This document shows, piece by piece, positions 6,751 to 14,337 of a stretch of 64,000 bases of DNA (the first letter of the stretch is position 1; each line of letters opens with the position of its first letter). Location: the NCBI GenBank assembly GCA_017440925.1, contig JAFSAP010000015.1, positions 1 through 64,000 of the forward strand, in the 5' to 3' direction. The notes below the pieces were generated by a model. The model was not told the DNA's origin, searched no databases, and saw nothing but the letters and a program-made list of their open reading frames with translations. The stretch comes from Oscillospiraceae bacterium. GTDB taxonomy: Bacteria > Bacillota > Clostridia > Oscillospirales > Oscillospiraceae. The position numbers and the translations under genes are program-made.

Positions 6751-8238
6751 ATGCTTCGTGGATTTATCAGAATGTTTTCGGCGCTTTGCTGCGTCATGAT
6801 TTTGTTTTGTTCAGCAGAACCTGCTGCATATGCAGCAGAAACCGTTCAGATGGCAGAAAATATTTCCGGAAAATCGCTGGTGGAACATCAGAAAGGCTTT
6901 TCCGGCGTAAACCAGCTGTTTGACAAGCGCACCAAAGAACCGGTCAAATTTCGGGAAAATACACAGCTGACCCTTTTTCATGAGGAAGGCATTGGCTCGC
7001 TGTATCTGGTCTTTGACAAAGAATATGGCGAATACACCGTAACCGAACCGGAGACCCAGAAAACCTACACAGCGGGCACCGACGGTTTTCTCCATGAATT
7101 TCTGGACCTGGAAACGGTATTCGGAAAAGCGCCTTCCCGGGTGATCCTGTCCTTTGAGAACGGCGAGGGAAAACTCAATGAGCTTTATGCGTTTACCTCC
7201 GGCCAGACACCGGATTTTGTGCAGAAATGGGAGCATCCCAAGGATGGAGAAACAGATATCGTCCTGTTTTCCACCCACGGCGATGATGAGCAGCTGTTTT
7301 TTGCGGGGCTTCTGCCTTACTACGCTGTGGAACGGGATTGTCAGGTGCAGGTGGTCTATATGACGGGACACCGGAATATGGCGATGCGCCGCAGCCATGA
7401 AATGTTGGACGGCCTGTGGGCAGTGGGTATCCGAAGCTATCCTGTTTTCGGTGCATTTGGAGATTATAACACCAAATCTGTGGCGGAAACCTATCGCCGG
7501 TATCAGCAGAAGGGAATCACGGAAGAGGATATTCTGTCCTTTGTGGTGGAGAATATCCGCCGCTTCAAGCCGAAGGTGGCTGTGGGACACGATCTTGAGG
7601 GTGAATATGGCCACGGCATGCATATGGTATATGCGGAGAATCTGTGCAATGCAGTGGCGGTTTCCATGGATCCGGAGGCCTTTCCGGACTCTGCGGCGGA
7701 ATACGGCGTCTGGGATGTACCCAAAACCTATCTGCACCTGTATCCCGAGAATCCTGTTATTATGGACTGGGACCAGCCGATGGAAAGCTTTGACGGCATG
7801 ACTCCCTTTGAAGTTACAAAGCAGCTGGGTTTCCCTGCCCATGACAGTCAGCAGACCTATTACAGCTGGTATTTTGATGGAAAGAAAACAGCTGAGGATA
7901 TCACAAAGTATTCCCCCCGGGAGTTTGGCCTCTACCGCACCACCGTGGGCGAGGATGTGGAAAAGAACGATTTCCTGGAAAATGTGACTACCCATGAGGA
8001 GGATGTGATCCTCCGGGAAGAAGCTGCCCGCAAGGAAGCGGAGGAAGCAGCACGGCAGGCAGAGGAAGCGGCAATTCAGGAAAGTGTGGCAGCACAGCAG
8101 TCAGCGCAGGCTGCTGCCGCAACAGTCTCGGAGGAAAAAGGTGAGCTGTACGGTGCGCTTCCGGTTCTGACAGCTGCATCTGTGCTTCTGATGCTGATGG
8201 CAGCGGTGGGAAAATACCTGACAAAAAAGAAAAAATAA
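6751..8238 (+). CDS. Exported, membrane-anchored PIG-L (LmbE-like) deacetylase
   Basis: The 495-residue protein has a signal peptide (1-28, ending AYAA), a beta-rich N-terminal domain (about 30-155), a PIG-L/LmbE catalytic domain (about 165-375) and an Ala/Glu-rich low-complexity linker (about 425-460). It ends in a membrane helix (PVLTAASVLLMLMAAVG) with a basic tail. The zinc motif appears as THGDDEQLFF (175-184, in place of the usual PHPDDE), with HDLEGEYGHGMH as the second ligand group. PIG-L enzymes remove N-acetyl groups from sugars; the topology places this one outside the membrane, so a cell-wall or surface glycan is a likely target (inference). The ATG at 6751 has GGGAGGG six bases upstream; earlier in-frame codons precede the promoter. 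Confidence 0.85.
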   Translation: MLRGFIRMFSALCCVMILFCSAEPAAYAAETVQMAENISGKSLVEHQKGFSGVNQLFDKRTKEPVKFRENTQLTLFHEEGIGSLYLVFDKEYGEYTVTEPETQKTYTAGTDGFLHEFLDLETVFGKAPSRVILSFENGEGKLNELYAFTSGQTPDFVQKWEHPKDGETDIVLFSTHGDDEQLFFAGLLPYYAVERDCQVQVVYMTGHRNMAMRRSHEMLDGLWAVGIRSYPVFGAFGDYNTKSVAETYRRYQQKGITEEDILSFVVENIRRFKPKVAVGHDLEGEYGHGMHMVYAENLCNAVAVSMDPEAFPDSAAEYGVWDVPKTYLHLYPENPVIMDWDQPMESFDGMTPFEVTKQLGFPAHDSQQTYYSWYFDGKKTAEDITKYSPREFGLYRTTVGEDVEKNDFLENVTTHEEDVILREEAARKEAEEAARQAEEAAIQESVAAQQSAQAAAATVSEEKGELYGALPVLTAASVLLMLMAAVGKYLTKKKK

Positions 8239-8266
8239 AAAAATTATGGTTTTTTCAAAAAAGTAC

Positions 8267-8295
8267 TTGCTTTTTTTGGAGGAGTGTGCTATTAT
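8267..8295 (+). promoter_or_regulatory. Promoter of tRNA-Arg
   Basis: TTGCTT (8267-8272) and TATTAT (8290-8295) are 17 bases apart and lie 26 bases before the mature 5' end. The A/T-run segment 8239-8266 between the PIG-L stop and this promoter could act as a weak terminator. Confidence 0.65.
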
Positions 8296-8321
8296 ACTTT
8301 GGCGCTAAGGAATTAGCACAT

Positions 8322-8398
8322 GCGGCGATAGCTCAGTTGGATAGAGTGACTGACTACGAATCAGTAGGTCGGGGGTTCGAGTCCCTTTCGCCGTACCA
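8322..8398 (+). tRNA. tRNA-Arg (ACG)
   Basis: This is a complete 77-base cloverleaf: acceptor gcggcga/tcgccgt, D-arm with agctcagttgg, anticodon stem actga/tcagt closing loop ctacgaa (anticodon ACG, Arg), variable loop aggtc, T-arm with loop ttcgagt, and encoded CCA (8396-8398). Its last 23 bases (8376-8398) are repeated exactly at 8525-8547 and 9627-9649. Confidence 0.96.
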
Positions 8399-8547
8399 AA
8401 GAAGAATAATCCGAACCACATTACGGGTTCGGATTATTTTTATATCTGCAAAAAGACTCGAACAATTAAATGCGGCGCGGGTGAGCGCCACTCGCGAGGG
8501 CTTGACCGAGCGAATCCTTAGTGTTTCGAGTCCCTTTCGCCGTACCA
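8396..8547 (+). repeat. 152-base direct repeat, copy 1 (tRNA-linked element B1)
   Basis: The unit runs from the tRNA-Arg CCA through a terminator (8405-8441), an inverted T-arm copy (actcgaa, 8456-8462), AAATGC, two hairpins (the second loop holding CTTGAC) and a 23-base exact copy of the tRNA 3' end (8525-8547). It matches 9497-9649 with only a few substitutions and one single-base indel. It contains no ORF worth calling. The layout is the same as the element at 101-199. Confidence 0.85.
8405..8441 (+). terminator. Terminator of tRNA-Arg
   Basis: The 13-base-pair stem aataatccgaacc/ggttcggattatt has an eight-base loop and continues into tttta. A second copy, with one extra loop base, is at 9506-9543. 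Confidence 0.88.
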
Positions 8548-8550
8548 TCT

Positions 8551-8590
8551 CCCTATGGAATCATGGATACATGGTTCCATAGGGATTTTT
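8551..8590 (+). terminator. Terminator after element B1
   Basis: The stem ccctatggaa/ttccataggg has a 14-base loop and is followed by attttt. It directly follows the copied tRNA 3' end at 8547 and marks the left edge of the AT-rich island. From here to the XRE RBS at 8753 I see no gene, only a candidate operator (gcaac-5-gttgc, 8680-8694) and a TATAAT at 8738-8743. Confidence 0.75.
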
Positions 8591-8766
8591 GTTTTTCGGA
8601 TAGAAAAACGAATTCCCTTGTAGTATAATTCCATTAGACAAATAGGAATTTGTATGATACCTCCATAATTGAATTATTTGCAACTTCACGTTGCGCAAAA
8701 GCAAATAGTGGTTGGTAGATTTCGCTTGGTATGTGATTATAATTAGTTGTGCAAGGAGGTATCTGT

Positions 8767-9306
8767 ATGAGTTTCGCAGAAAATCTGAAACAACTAAGAA
8801 AATCAAAACAATTATCACAAGAGGACTTGGCAGAGATTCTTGATGTAAGCCGTCAAGCAGTCTCAAAATGGGAACAAGGAATTGGATACCCAGAAGTGGA
8901 AAAGTTGCTGTTGCTTTCAAGTAAACTGAATATTTCCCTGGATAGCCTAATGGATACGGAGATTACACAAAAGCTCAATCCCCAAACGCAGAACGTAACA
9001 GGAACAATCACGCTAACATCACCGATTGAACATGTAATTGCCACATGTCATAAGGTTATGTCTTCTCAAAAAATGTCTAGTGGAAAATCATCGCCGCAGT
9101 ATGCACTTTTCGGAAAAAGTGAAGGAAAAGGAATGTTCGGTGAAGAACCAACGACTTTTTTAGGTTGGTATGCGAACGAAAATGATATTTCAAAAGAAAT
9201 CGCAGAAATTAACGATGCAATCGTTAATGGGGTTGCAACATATACTTTGAAGTACAGTGTTCGGACGAAAAAAAGGTTTCTTGGAATGAAAATAGAATTA
9301 GAATAA
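8767..9306 (+). CDS. XRE-family helix-turn-helix regulator
   Basis: The 179-residue protein starts with a Cro/CI-type HTH domain (residues 3-62): FAENLKQLRKSKQLSQEDLA, then VSRQAVSKWEQGIGYPEVEK. Residues about 80-179 form a second region I do not recognise. The ATG at 8767 has AAGGAGGT six bases upstream. The gene is alone in a 0.95 kb AT-rich island between two tRNA-derived direct repeats, and its base composition is clearly lower in G+C than its neighbours, suggesting acquisition. It may control its own promoter. No partner toxin, integrase or transposase is visible. Confidence 0.85.
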   Translation: MSFAENLKQLRKSKQLSQEDLAEILDVSRQAVSKWEQGIGYPEVEKLLLLSSKLNISLDSLMDTEITQKLNPQTQNVTGTITLTSPIEHVIATCHKVMSSQKMSSGKSSPQYALFGKSEGKGMFGEEPTTFLGWYANENDISKEIAEINDAIVNGVATYTLKYSVRTKKRFLGMKIELE

Positions 9307-9383
9307 CCAGCAGTCAAATTCCGACAGGACGAATTGTTACCACAGGGATCGTCAAAACTCCTTGGAGTACATTTCACCTATGC

Positions 9384-9452
9384 GGTTACATTTTTGGGGA
9401 CTGGGTTACATTGAAAGTACCAAGGTTACATTTTCAAGGTCATGGTTACATT
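9384..9452 (+). repeat. Four GGTTACA iterons at exact 20-base spacing
   Basis: GGTTACATT occurs at 9384, 9404 and 9424, and GGTTACATTT at 9444, each start exactly 20 bases after the last. A degenerate fifth (GAGTACATTT) lies about 20 bases before. Such in-phase arrays occur as multiple terminal repeats at the ends of some insertion sequences (IS21-type) and as protein-binding iterons. No transposase gene is present. The rest of 9307-9496 shows no ORF. Confidence 0.75.
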
Positions 9453-9496
9453 TATCCGGTGGTCACCGTAAATTGTATCCATAATTACCACGAAAC

Positions 9497-9649
9497 CCAA
9501 AGAAGAATAATCCGAACCACATCTGCGGGTTCGGATTATTTTTATATCTGCAAAAAGACTCGAACAATTAAATGCGGCGCGGGTGAGCGCCGCTCGCGAG
9601 GACTTGACCGAGCGAATCCTTAGTGTTTCGAGTCCCTTTCGCCGTACCA
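9497..9649 (+). repeat. 153-base direct repeat, copy 2 (tRNA-linked element B2)
   Basis: This is a near-identical copy of 8396-8547: terminator (9506-9543), inverted T-arm piece actcgaa (9558-9564), AAATGC, hairpins, CTTGAC and the 23-base tRNA-Arg 3' end (9627-9649). No tRNA body precedes it, so it is an orphan. With copy 1 it brackets 8548-9496 as a direct-repeat-flanked island with a period of 1102 bases. Confidence 0.87.
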
Positions 9650-9651
9650 TT

Positions 9652-9685
9652 AAAAGGCTTATCCCTTTTGGGATAAGCCTTTTTA
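9652..9685. terminator. Bidirectional terminator
   Basis: The 14-base-pair stem aaaaggcttatccc/gggataagcctttt with a TTTT loop lies between the B2 repeat and the minus-strand sbc remnant, and has A and T runs suited to stopping transcription from both sides. Confidence 0.88.
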
Positions 9686-9687
9686 CA

Positions 9688-10895
9688 TTACAGTACCAGA
9701 ACAGCATTGCTGCCGCCGGATTTTGCTTTTGTTACCACGATCTGCTTGTCGATTTTTTCTTTCAGATCAGCCACATGGGAAATGATGCCTACAAGCCGGT
9801 TGCCTTCTGTCAAATCGGCCAGTGTCCGGTAAGCCTATTCCAGAGATTCCGGATCAAGGGATCCGAAGCCTTCATCCTCAAACAGCGTGTCGATATGAAT
9901 TCCGGTGGACATCTGCACCTCATCAGAAAGACCTAATGCAAGGGCAAGGGAGGCTTTGAAGCATTCGCCGCCGGAAAGGGTTCGTCCACTTCGTTCTGTG
10001 CCATTGTAGTGGTCGATGACATCCAGTTCCAAACCGCTTTGGCTCTGATTGTTCTGCGCTGTTTTTCGCCGTTTCAGATCGTACTGGCCTCCAGTCATTT
10101 TCATCAGCCGAACATTGGCCCGGGCAATGATCCGGTCGAAATAAGTGGTCTGGATGTAAGTTTCCAGCATGATCTTTTCTTTGCCGGAGACTGTACCGTT
10201 TGCGGTGTTGGAAAGCGCCCGAAGCCAGGACATTTTCTCCTCCAGAGCCGTTAGTTCTACGGATTTTGTAAGGATGTTTTTTAGGGCAGTGCTGTTTACC
10301 ATCAGACGGGTGTGGATCTGCTTCAGGGCGGCATTCTGCCTGCTTTTTTCTTCTGCCAGTTCCAGTTTTTTCAGATTCAGGGCGGTTATATCCAATTCCG
10401 GAGCAGATTGCAGCTTTTGTTGCAGCTGCTGTATCCCGGCGGTTAGGGATGCCACTGCTTTATCACATTCAGCGGCATTTTTCTGAGCAGACTGGAGTGC
10501 CAGTTGCATATAGGAAAGCTGCTTTTTCATGCTGCGGATCTCTGTCTCTGCATCAGCGCGGGAGCCATGGACGAGTTTTTGGGCGTGCAGGTCGATCTGC
10601 TTTCGTGTCTCTTCCAAAGATGCGCAGAGGGAGGCTGTCCGTTCTCCTGCCTTGCGGCAGGTTTCTTCCATGGACCGGAAGACAGTTTCCTTTTGTGCGA
10701 TCAGTTCTTCGGAAAACCGGTCTAGACGCTGCTCTTGCGCTGCGCGTGCTGTTTTTGATTCTTCCAGACGGCATCCGGCTGCTCGGTATCGAGGATATGC
10801 AGGATCTGCTCCAGAATATATTTTTGGTCGTCCAGCATGGATATGTCATTGACCCGCTTGCCCAGATGCAGGTCAGACAGATGAATCAGCTTCAT
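9688..10895 (-). pseudogene. sbcD'-'sbcC deletion fusion, non-functional
   Basis: The minus strand starts with an intact SbcD N-terminus (ATG at 10895, GGAGG upstream): MKLIHLSDLHLGKRVN and on to about residue 43 (EQPDAV). It then jumps into the C-terminal coiled coil of SbcC in another frame, and the SbcD frame stops soon after at a TAG. The SbcC part continues to the ABC signature LSGGECFKASLALALGLSDE and Walker B/D-loop DTLFEDEGFGSLDPESLE, but has an in-frame TAG at 9835-9837 where a Gln codon is expected. Beyond it the frame stays open to TAA at 9688, encoding AYRTLADLTEGNRL. The nuclease domain of SbcD and the N-terminal ATPase half of SbcC are missing, so the SbcCD hairpin nuclease cannot be made from here. 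Confidence 0.9.
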
Positions 10896-10922
10896 GGGAT
10901 TCCTCCGGAGAATTTTTCTTTT

Positions 10923-10951
10923 ATTATAGCAAAACGGTTATTTCCGGGCAA
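10923..10951 (-). promoter_or_regulatory. Promoter upstream of the sbcD remnant
   Basis: On the minus strand, TTGCCC (10946-10951) and TATAAT (10923-10928) are 17 bases apart and lie 28 bases before the remnant ATG. It appears intact although the gene is broken. Confidence 0.65.
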
Positions 10952-11121
10952 CTATTTCTGCGAAGATTCTTGCCGCAAAAGGCACAGAAACGGCGGAGGT
11001 TGGATTCCAGGGTTGCAATTATACGAAAATTATGATACCATGTTATAAAGTATGCGAACAAATATCCTGGGGAAGCGATTGACCTGACCGCTACCCAAAA
11101 TAAAAAGGATGTGTGAGATAG

Positions 11122-12531
11122 ATGAGAAAACTGAGCCGTGGCGCATATGAGGACACCAAGGGCTTTGTCCGCCTTGTGGAAACACTGCTGGAAGTGTTGA
11201 TTTTGACTGTGTTGTATTACATCATCTGGAGGAACAGTTATCCGGACGGCGGTTTCCTATACAAAGGTAAATATGTTCTGATGGGTGTTTATGCAATGCT
11301 GATGCTGGTGTTTTTTCAGAACTCGGATTGCACGCTTTTCGGCCAGCTGCGCAAGGCAGATCTGATGATCGGACAGGTAATTGCGCTGCTGCTGGTGAAT
11401 TTTGTCACCTATTTTCAGCTGTGCCTGATTGCAAACCGTATGCTCAGCCCCGGCCCGATGATCCTGGTTTTTGTGCTGGAAATTTTTGTGGCTTTGCTTC
11501 TGGTCATCGGGTTTACAGCCATTTACCGGAAACTCTATGCACCGCACAACATGCTGCTTGTCTATGGAAACGACCAAGGTATTGGGCTGAAAATCAAAAT
11601 GGATTCCCGGCAGGATAAATACAAAATCACGAAGCTGATGTCTGCGGATGCTGGCTATGAAGCGGTCTGCCAGGAAGCACAGAAGTTTGATGCGGTGATC
11701 CTTAACGATATTCCGGCCCAGCTTCGCAATGATATTCTGAAATTCTGCTATCTGAAACGGATCCGGGCCTATGTTGCGCCGAAGCTGACGGATGTGATCC
11801 TGCGGGGTGCAAAGGACAATAATCTGTTTGATACGCCCCTTTTGCTGGTGCGCGGAACCGGTCTGACCCCTACCCAGCGGATCGCCAAACGCACCATGGA
11901 CATTGTGCTTTGTGCCATTGCTATGGTCTTTGCGGCTCCGGTGATGCTGGTAGTGGCTGCTGCCATCAAGTTGGAGGATGGCGGCCCGGTGTTCTATAAG
12001 CAGAAGCGGCTTACCAGAAATGGCGTGGAGTTTGAGATCCTGAAATTCCGCAGTATGATCGTGGATGCGGAAAAATATGCGGGTGCTGTTCTGGCGGCGG
12101 GGAACGATCCCAGAATCACCAAAGTCGGTAAGATTATCCGGGCTACCCGTCTGGACGAACTGCCCCAGATCCTCAATATTCTGAAAGGCGACATGAGCAT
12201 CGTGGGCCCCCGTCCGGAACGGAAGTGCTTTGCCGAAGCGTATTATGAGGATATGCCGGAGTTTGCCTACCGGCTGAAGGTTCGTGGTGGATTGACCGGC
12301 TATGCCCAGATCTATGGCAAATACAATACCAGCGCCTATGACAAGCTGCGGCTGGATATGATGTATATTGAGAACTATTCGCTGCTGCTGGATATCAAGC
12401 TGATTATTCTCACGCTGCGGATCATTTTCAGCAAAGATAGCACCGAAGGCGTGGATGTGGCAGAAGAAAATCAGCGCAAGGCAGAGGAACTTCTGCAGCA
12501 GATCCATAACACGGAGAATCCAAAAGAATAA
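11122..12531 (+). CDS. Polyprenyl-phosphate sugar-1-phosphate transferase (WbaP/EPS type)
   Basis: The 469-residue protein has four or five N-terminal membrane segments (about 15-135), a Rossmann-like central part, and a C-terminal bacterial sugar transferase domain (about 255-450). That domain has TQRIAKRTMDIVLC, the GGPVFYKQKRLTRNG loop, LKFRSM, and DELPQILNILKGDMSIVGPRPE, which holds the catalytic Asp-Glu region. It transfers hexose-1-phosphate from a nucleotide sugar to undecaprenyl phosphate, the first step of a surface glycan. It stands alone, between the sbc remnant and cls, far from the main glycan locus, which has its own shorter initiating enzyme at 29606. The 226 bases upstream hold no gene; a weak TTGCAA...TACCAT promoter is possible. 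Confidence 0.92.
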   Translation: MRKLSRGAYEDTKGFVRLVETLLEVLILTVLYYIIWRNSYPDGGFLYKGKYVLMGVYAMLMLVFFQNSDCTLFGQLRKADLMIGQVIALLLVNFVTYFQLCLIANRMLSPGPMILVFVLEIFVALLLVIGFTAIYRKLYAPHNMLLVYGNDQGIGLKIKMDSRQDKYKITKLMSADAGYEAVCQEAQKFDAVILNDIPAQLRNDILKFCYLKRIRAYVAPKLTDVILRGAKDNNLFDTPLLLVRGTGLTPTQRIAKRTMDIVLCAIAMVFAAPVMLVVAAAIKLEDGGPVFYKQKRLTRNGVEFEILKFRSMIVDAEKYAGAVLAAGNDPRITKVGKIIRATRLDELPQILNILKGDMSIVGPRPERKCFAEAYYEDMPEFAYRLKVRGGLTGYAQIYGKYNTSAYDKLRLDMMYIENYSLLLDIKLIILTLRIIFSKDSTEGVDVAEENQRKAEELLQQIHNTENPKE

Positions 12532-12537
12532 ACAGTG

Positions 12538-12568
12538 AAAACAGCCGCAATGGATGCGGCTGTTTTTC
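12538..12568 (+). terminator. Terminator of the sugar transferase gene
   Basis: The stem acagccgca/tgcggctgt, extended by A/T pairs, is followed by tttttctttg. It begins seven bases after the stop codon. Confidence 0.85.
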
Positions 12569-12743
12569 TTTGAACTTTTTGTAAAATTTGAGAAATCCTG
12601 TCAGCCGGATTGGAAATAATCTGGATTTTTTTGGCACGCTGCGATATAATGGCTTTCTGTAATACTCTTTTCATATGAGAATCTTTGGCCCCTTGGCTTA
12701 ACGGTTTTCGTTGAATATCAGTATAAGGGAGGCTTTTTGGCAG

Positions 12744-14282
12744 ATGAGTCAGAACAAAAAACTGCATATTGGAAATTCCATACCCAGATTTGTATTTGTG
12801 GGACTTTCCATTTTGTTCCAGCTGGGCTGGTTGGTGCTGACGATTCAGGTGCTGAATGAAAGCTATCCCTGGGTAGAGATGGTCACACGGATTTTGTCTG
12901 TGATCGTGATTCTGCAGATGAACAGCAAGCACAGCAACGCAGCTTTTAAAATGCCCTGGATCATGCTGATTCTGGCACTCCCTGTGATGGGACTGAGCCT
13001 GTATCTGATGCTGGTCATATTTGGTGATATGGGCAATACAGGAAAGCGGATGCGGGCCATCCGGGCAGGGATCCGCTGCCGGATGCCGGATAATAAAGAA
13101 GTTTCGGAAAAACTGATGCAGCAGGAGCTGCCTTCTGCGGCACTGTGCCGATACCTTGCGGAATATGCGGAATGTCCGGTTTATGCAAACACGGCAGTGC
13201 GGTATTATGGGCAAACGGCAGATGCTTTTTCTTCCATGAAGGAGGATCTGGAAAAAGCGGAATCCTTCATTTTCCTGGAGTATTTTATTGTTTCTGCCGA
13301 TACCTCTTTCTCGGAGTTGTGCGAGATCCTGATCCGCAAGGCAGAACAGGGCGTAGATGTGCGCCTTATGTATGATGATATGGGCAGCGTGGGTGTCAAT
13401 ATGTTTTTTGCGAAAAAGCTGGCAGACGCTGGCATCCACTGCCTGATTTTCAACCCTGCCATGCCGGTGCTGAATCTTTTTATGAATCACCGGGATCATC
13501 GGAAAATGACCATTATTGATGGAAAAGTGGGCTATACCGGAGGGTATAATCTGGCCGATGAATACTTTGACAGAAGACATCCCTACGGAAAATGGAAGGA
13601 CAGCGGCGTGCGGCTGGAGGGCCAAGCGGTGCAGAGCCTTACGGCAGTCTTTCTGGAGATGTGGAATACCTGCGCCCGGTCAAAGGAGCCGGATGACCGG
13701 TTCCTGCGGATTTCCCATAAGGTTCCGGACGCAGAAGGCTTTGTACAGCCATATGAAGATAATCCCCTGGGTGGAGAGCGTGTGGCGGAGAGTGTATATC
13801 TGAATCTGATCTATTCAGCGCAGAAAACGCTGTATATCACCACACCATATCTGATCATTACCGATGAAATGACCAATGCGCTTGCCCTGGCAGCCAAGCG
13901 GGGTGTGGATGTGCGGATCATTACACCGGGCATACCGGATAAAAAGACTGTGTATGCAGTCACCCGCTCCTATTATGCGGGCCTTGCCAGACAGGGTGTG
14001 CGCATCTTTGAGTACACACCGGGCTTCTGCCATGCAAAGCAGGTGCTTTGCGATGGTAAAACAGCCTCCATTGGCACCTCCAATCTGGATTACCGCAGTC
14101 TGTATCTGCATTTTGAAAACAATGTGCTGCTTTATGGAGGAAAAGCGGTGGAACAGATGGCGCAGGATTTTGAAGCACTGTTTCCCCAGTGCAAAGAAGT
14201 CACGCAGCAGTACCGGGAAGGCCGTTCGGCTGCACTGCGTACAGGCCACTATATTCTCCGCCTTTTTGCACCACTGATGTAA
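12744..14282 (+). CDS. cls: Cardiolipin synthase (phospholipase D family)
   Basis: The 512-residue enzyme joins two phosphatidylglycerol molecules into cardiolipin. It has two N-terminal membrane helices (about 15-100) and two HKD motifs: HRDHRKMTIIDGKVGYTGGY and HAKQVLCDGKTASIGTSN. The second is followed by the family sequence LDYRSLYLHFENN. The frame opens at a TTG at 12711, but the ATG at 12744 is preferred because AAGGGAGG (12725-12732) precedes it. A TATAAT at 12645-12650 is the likely -10 box. It is monocistronic, with a terminator after it. Confidence 0.94.
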   Translation: MSQNKKLHIGNSIPRFVFVGLSILFQLGWLVLTIQVLNESYPWVEMVTRILSVIVILQMNSKHSNAAFKMPWIMLILALPVMGLSLYLMLVIFGDMGNTGKRMRAIRAGIRCRMPDNKEVSEKLMQQELPSAALCRYLAEYAECPVYANTAVRYYGQTADAFSSMKEDLEKAESFIFLEYFIVSADTSFSELCEILIRKAEQGVDVRLMYDDMGSVGVNMFFAKKLADAGIHCLIFNPAMPVLNLFMNHRDHRKMTIIDGKVGYTGGYNLADEYFDRRHPYGKWKDSGVRLEGQAVQSLTAVFLEMWNTCARSKEPDDRFLRISHKVPDAEGFVQPYEDNPLGGERVAESVYLNLIYSAQKTLYITTPYLIITDEMTNALALAAKRGVDVRIITPGIPDKKTVYAVTRSYYAGLARQGVRIFEYTPGFCHAKQVLCDGKTASIGTSNLDYRSLYLHFENNVLLYGGKAVEQMAQDFEALFPQCKEVTQQYREGRSAALRTGHYILRLFAPLM

Positions 14283-14297
14283 ATGTAAAAACAGAAG

Positions 14298-14336
14298 AAA
14301 CCCAGCTGCAGAACCGAAATGTGCAGCTGGGTTTTT
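14298..14336. terminator. Bidirectional terminator between cls and the membrane-protein gene
   Basis: The stem aaacccagctgca/tgcagctgggttt with an 11-base loop is followed by ttttt on the plus strand and preceded by an A-rich run that gives a T-rich tail on the minus strand. Confidence 0.88.
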
Positions 14337-14337
14337 C

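Noticed and set aside
8354..8548. Minus-strand ORF over tRNA-Arg and the first repeat, and the similar one at 9426-9707
   Set aside because: Both are translations of the repeated tRNA-derived element. The near-identical peptides reflect the DNA repeat, and no RBS is present.
9384..9452. The 20-base periodic repeats as a CRISPR array
   Set aside because: The repeated core is only seven to nine bases, the spacing is too short, and no cas gene is present.
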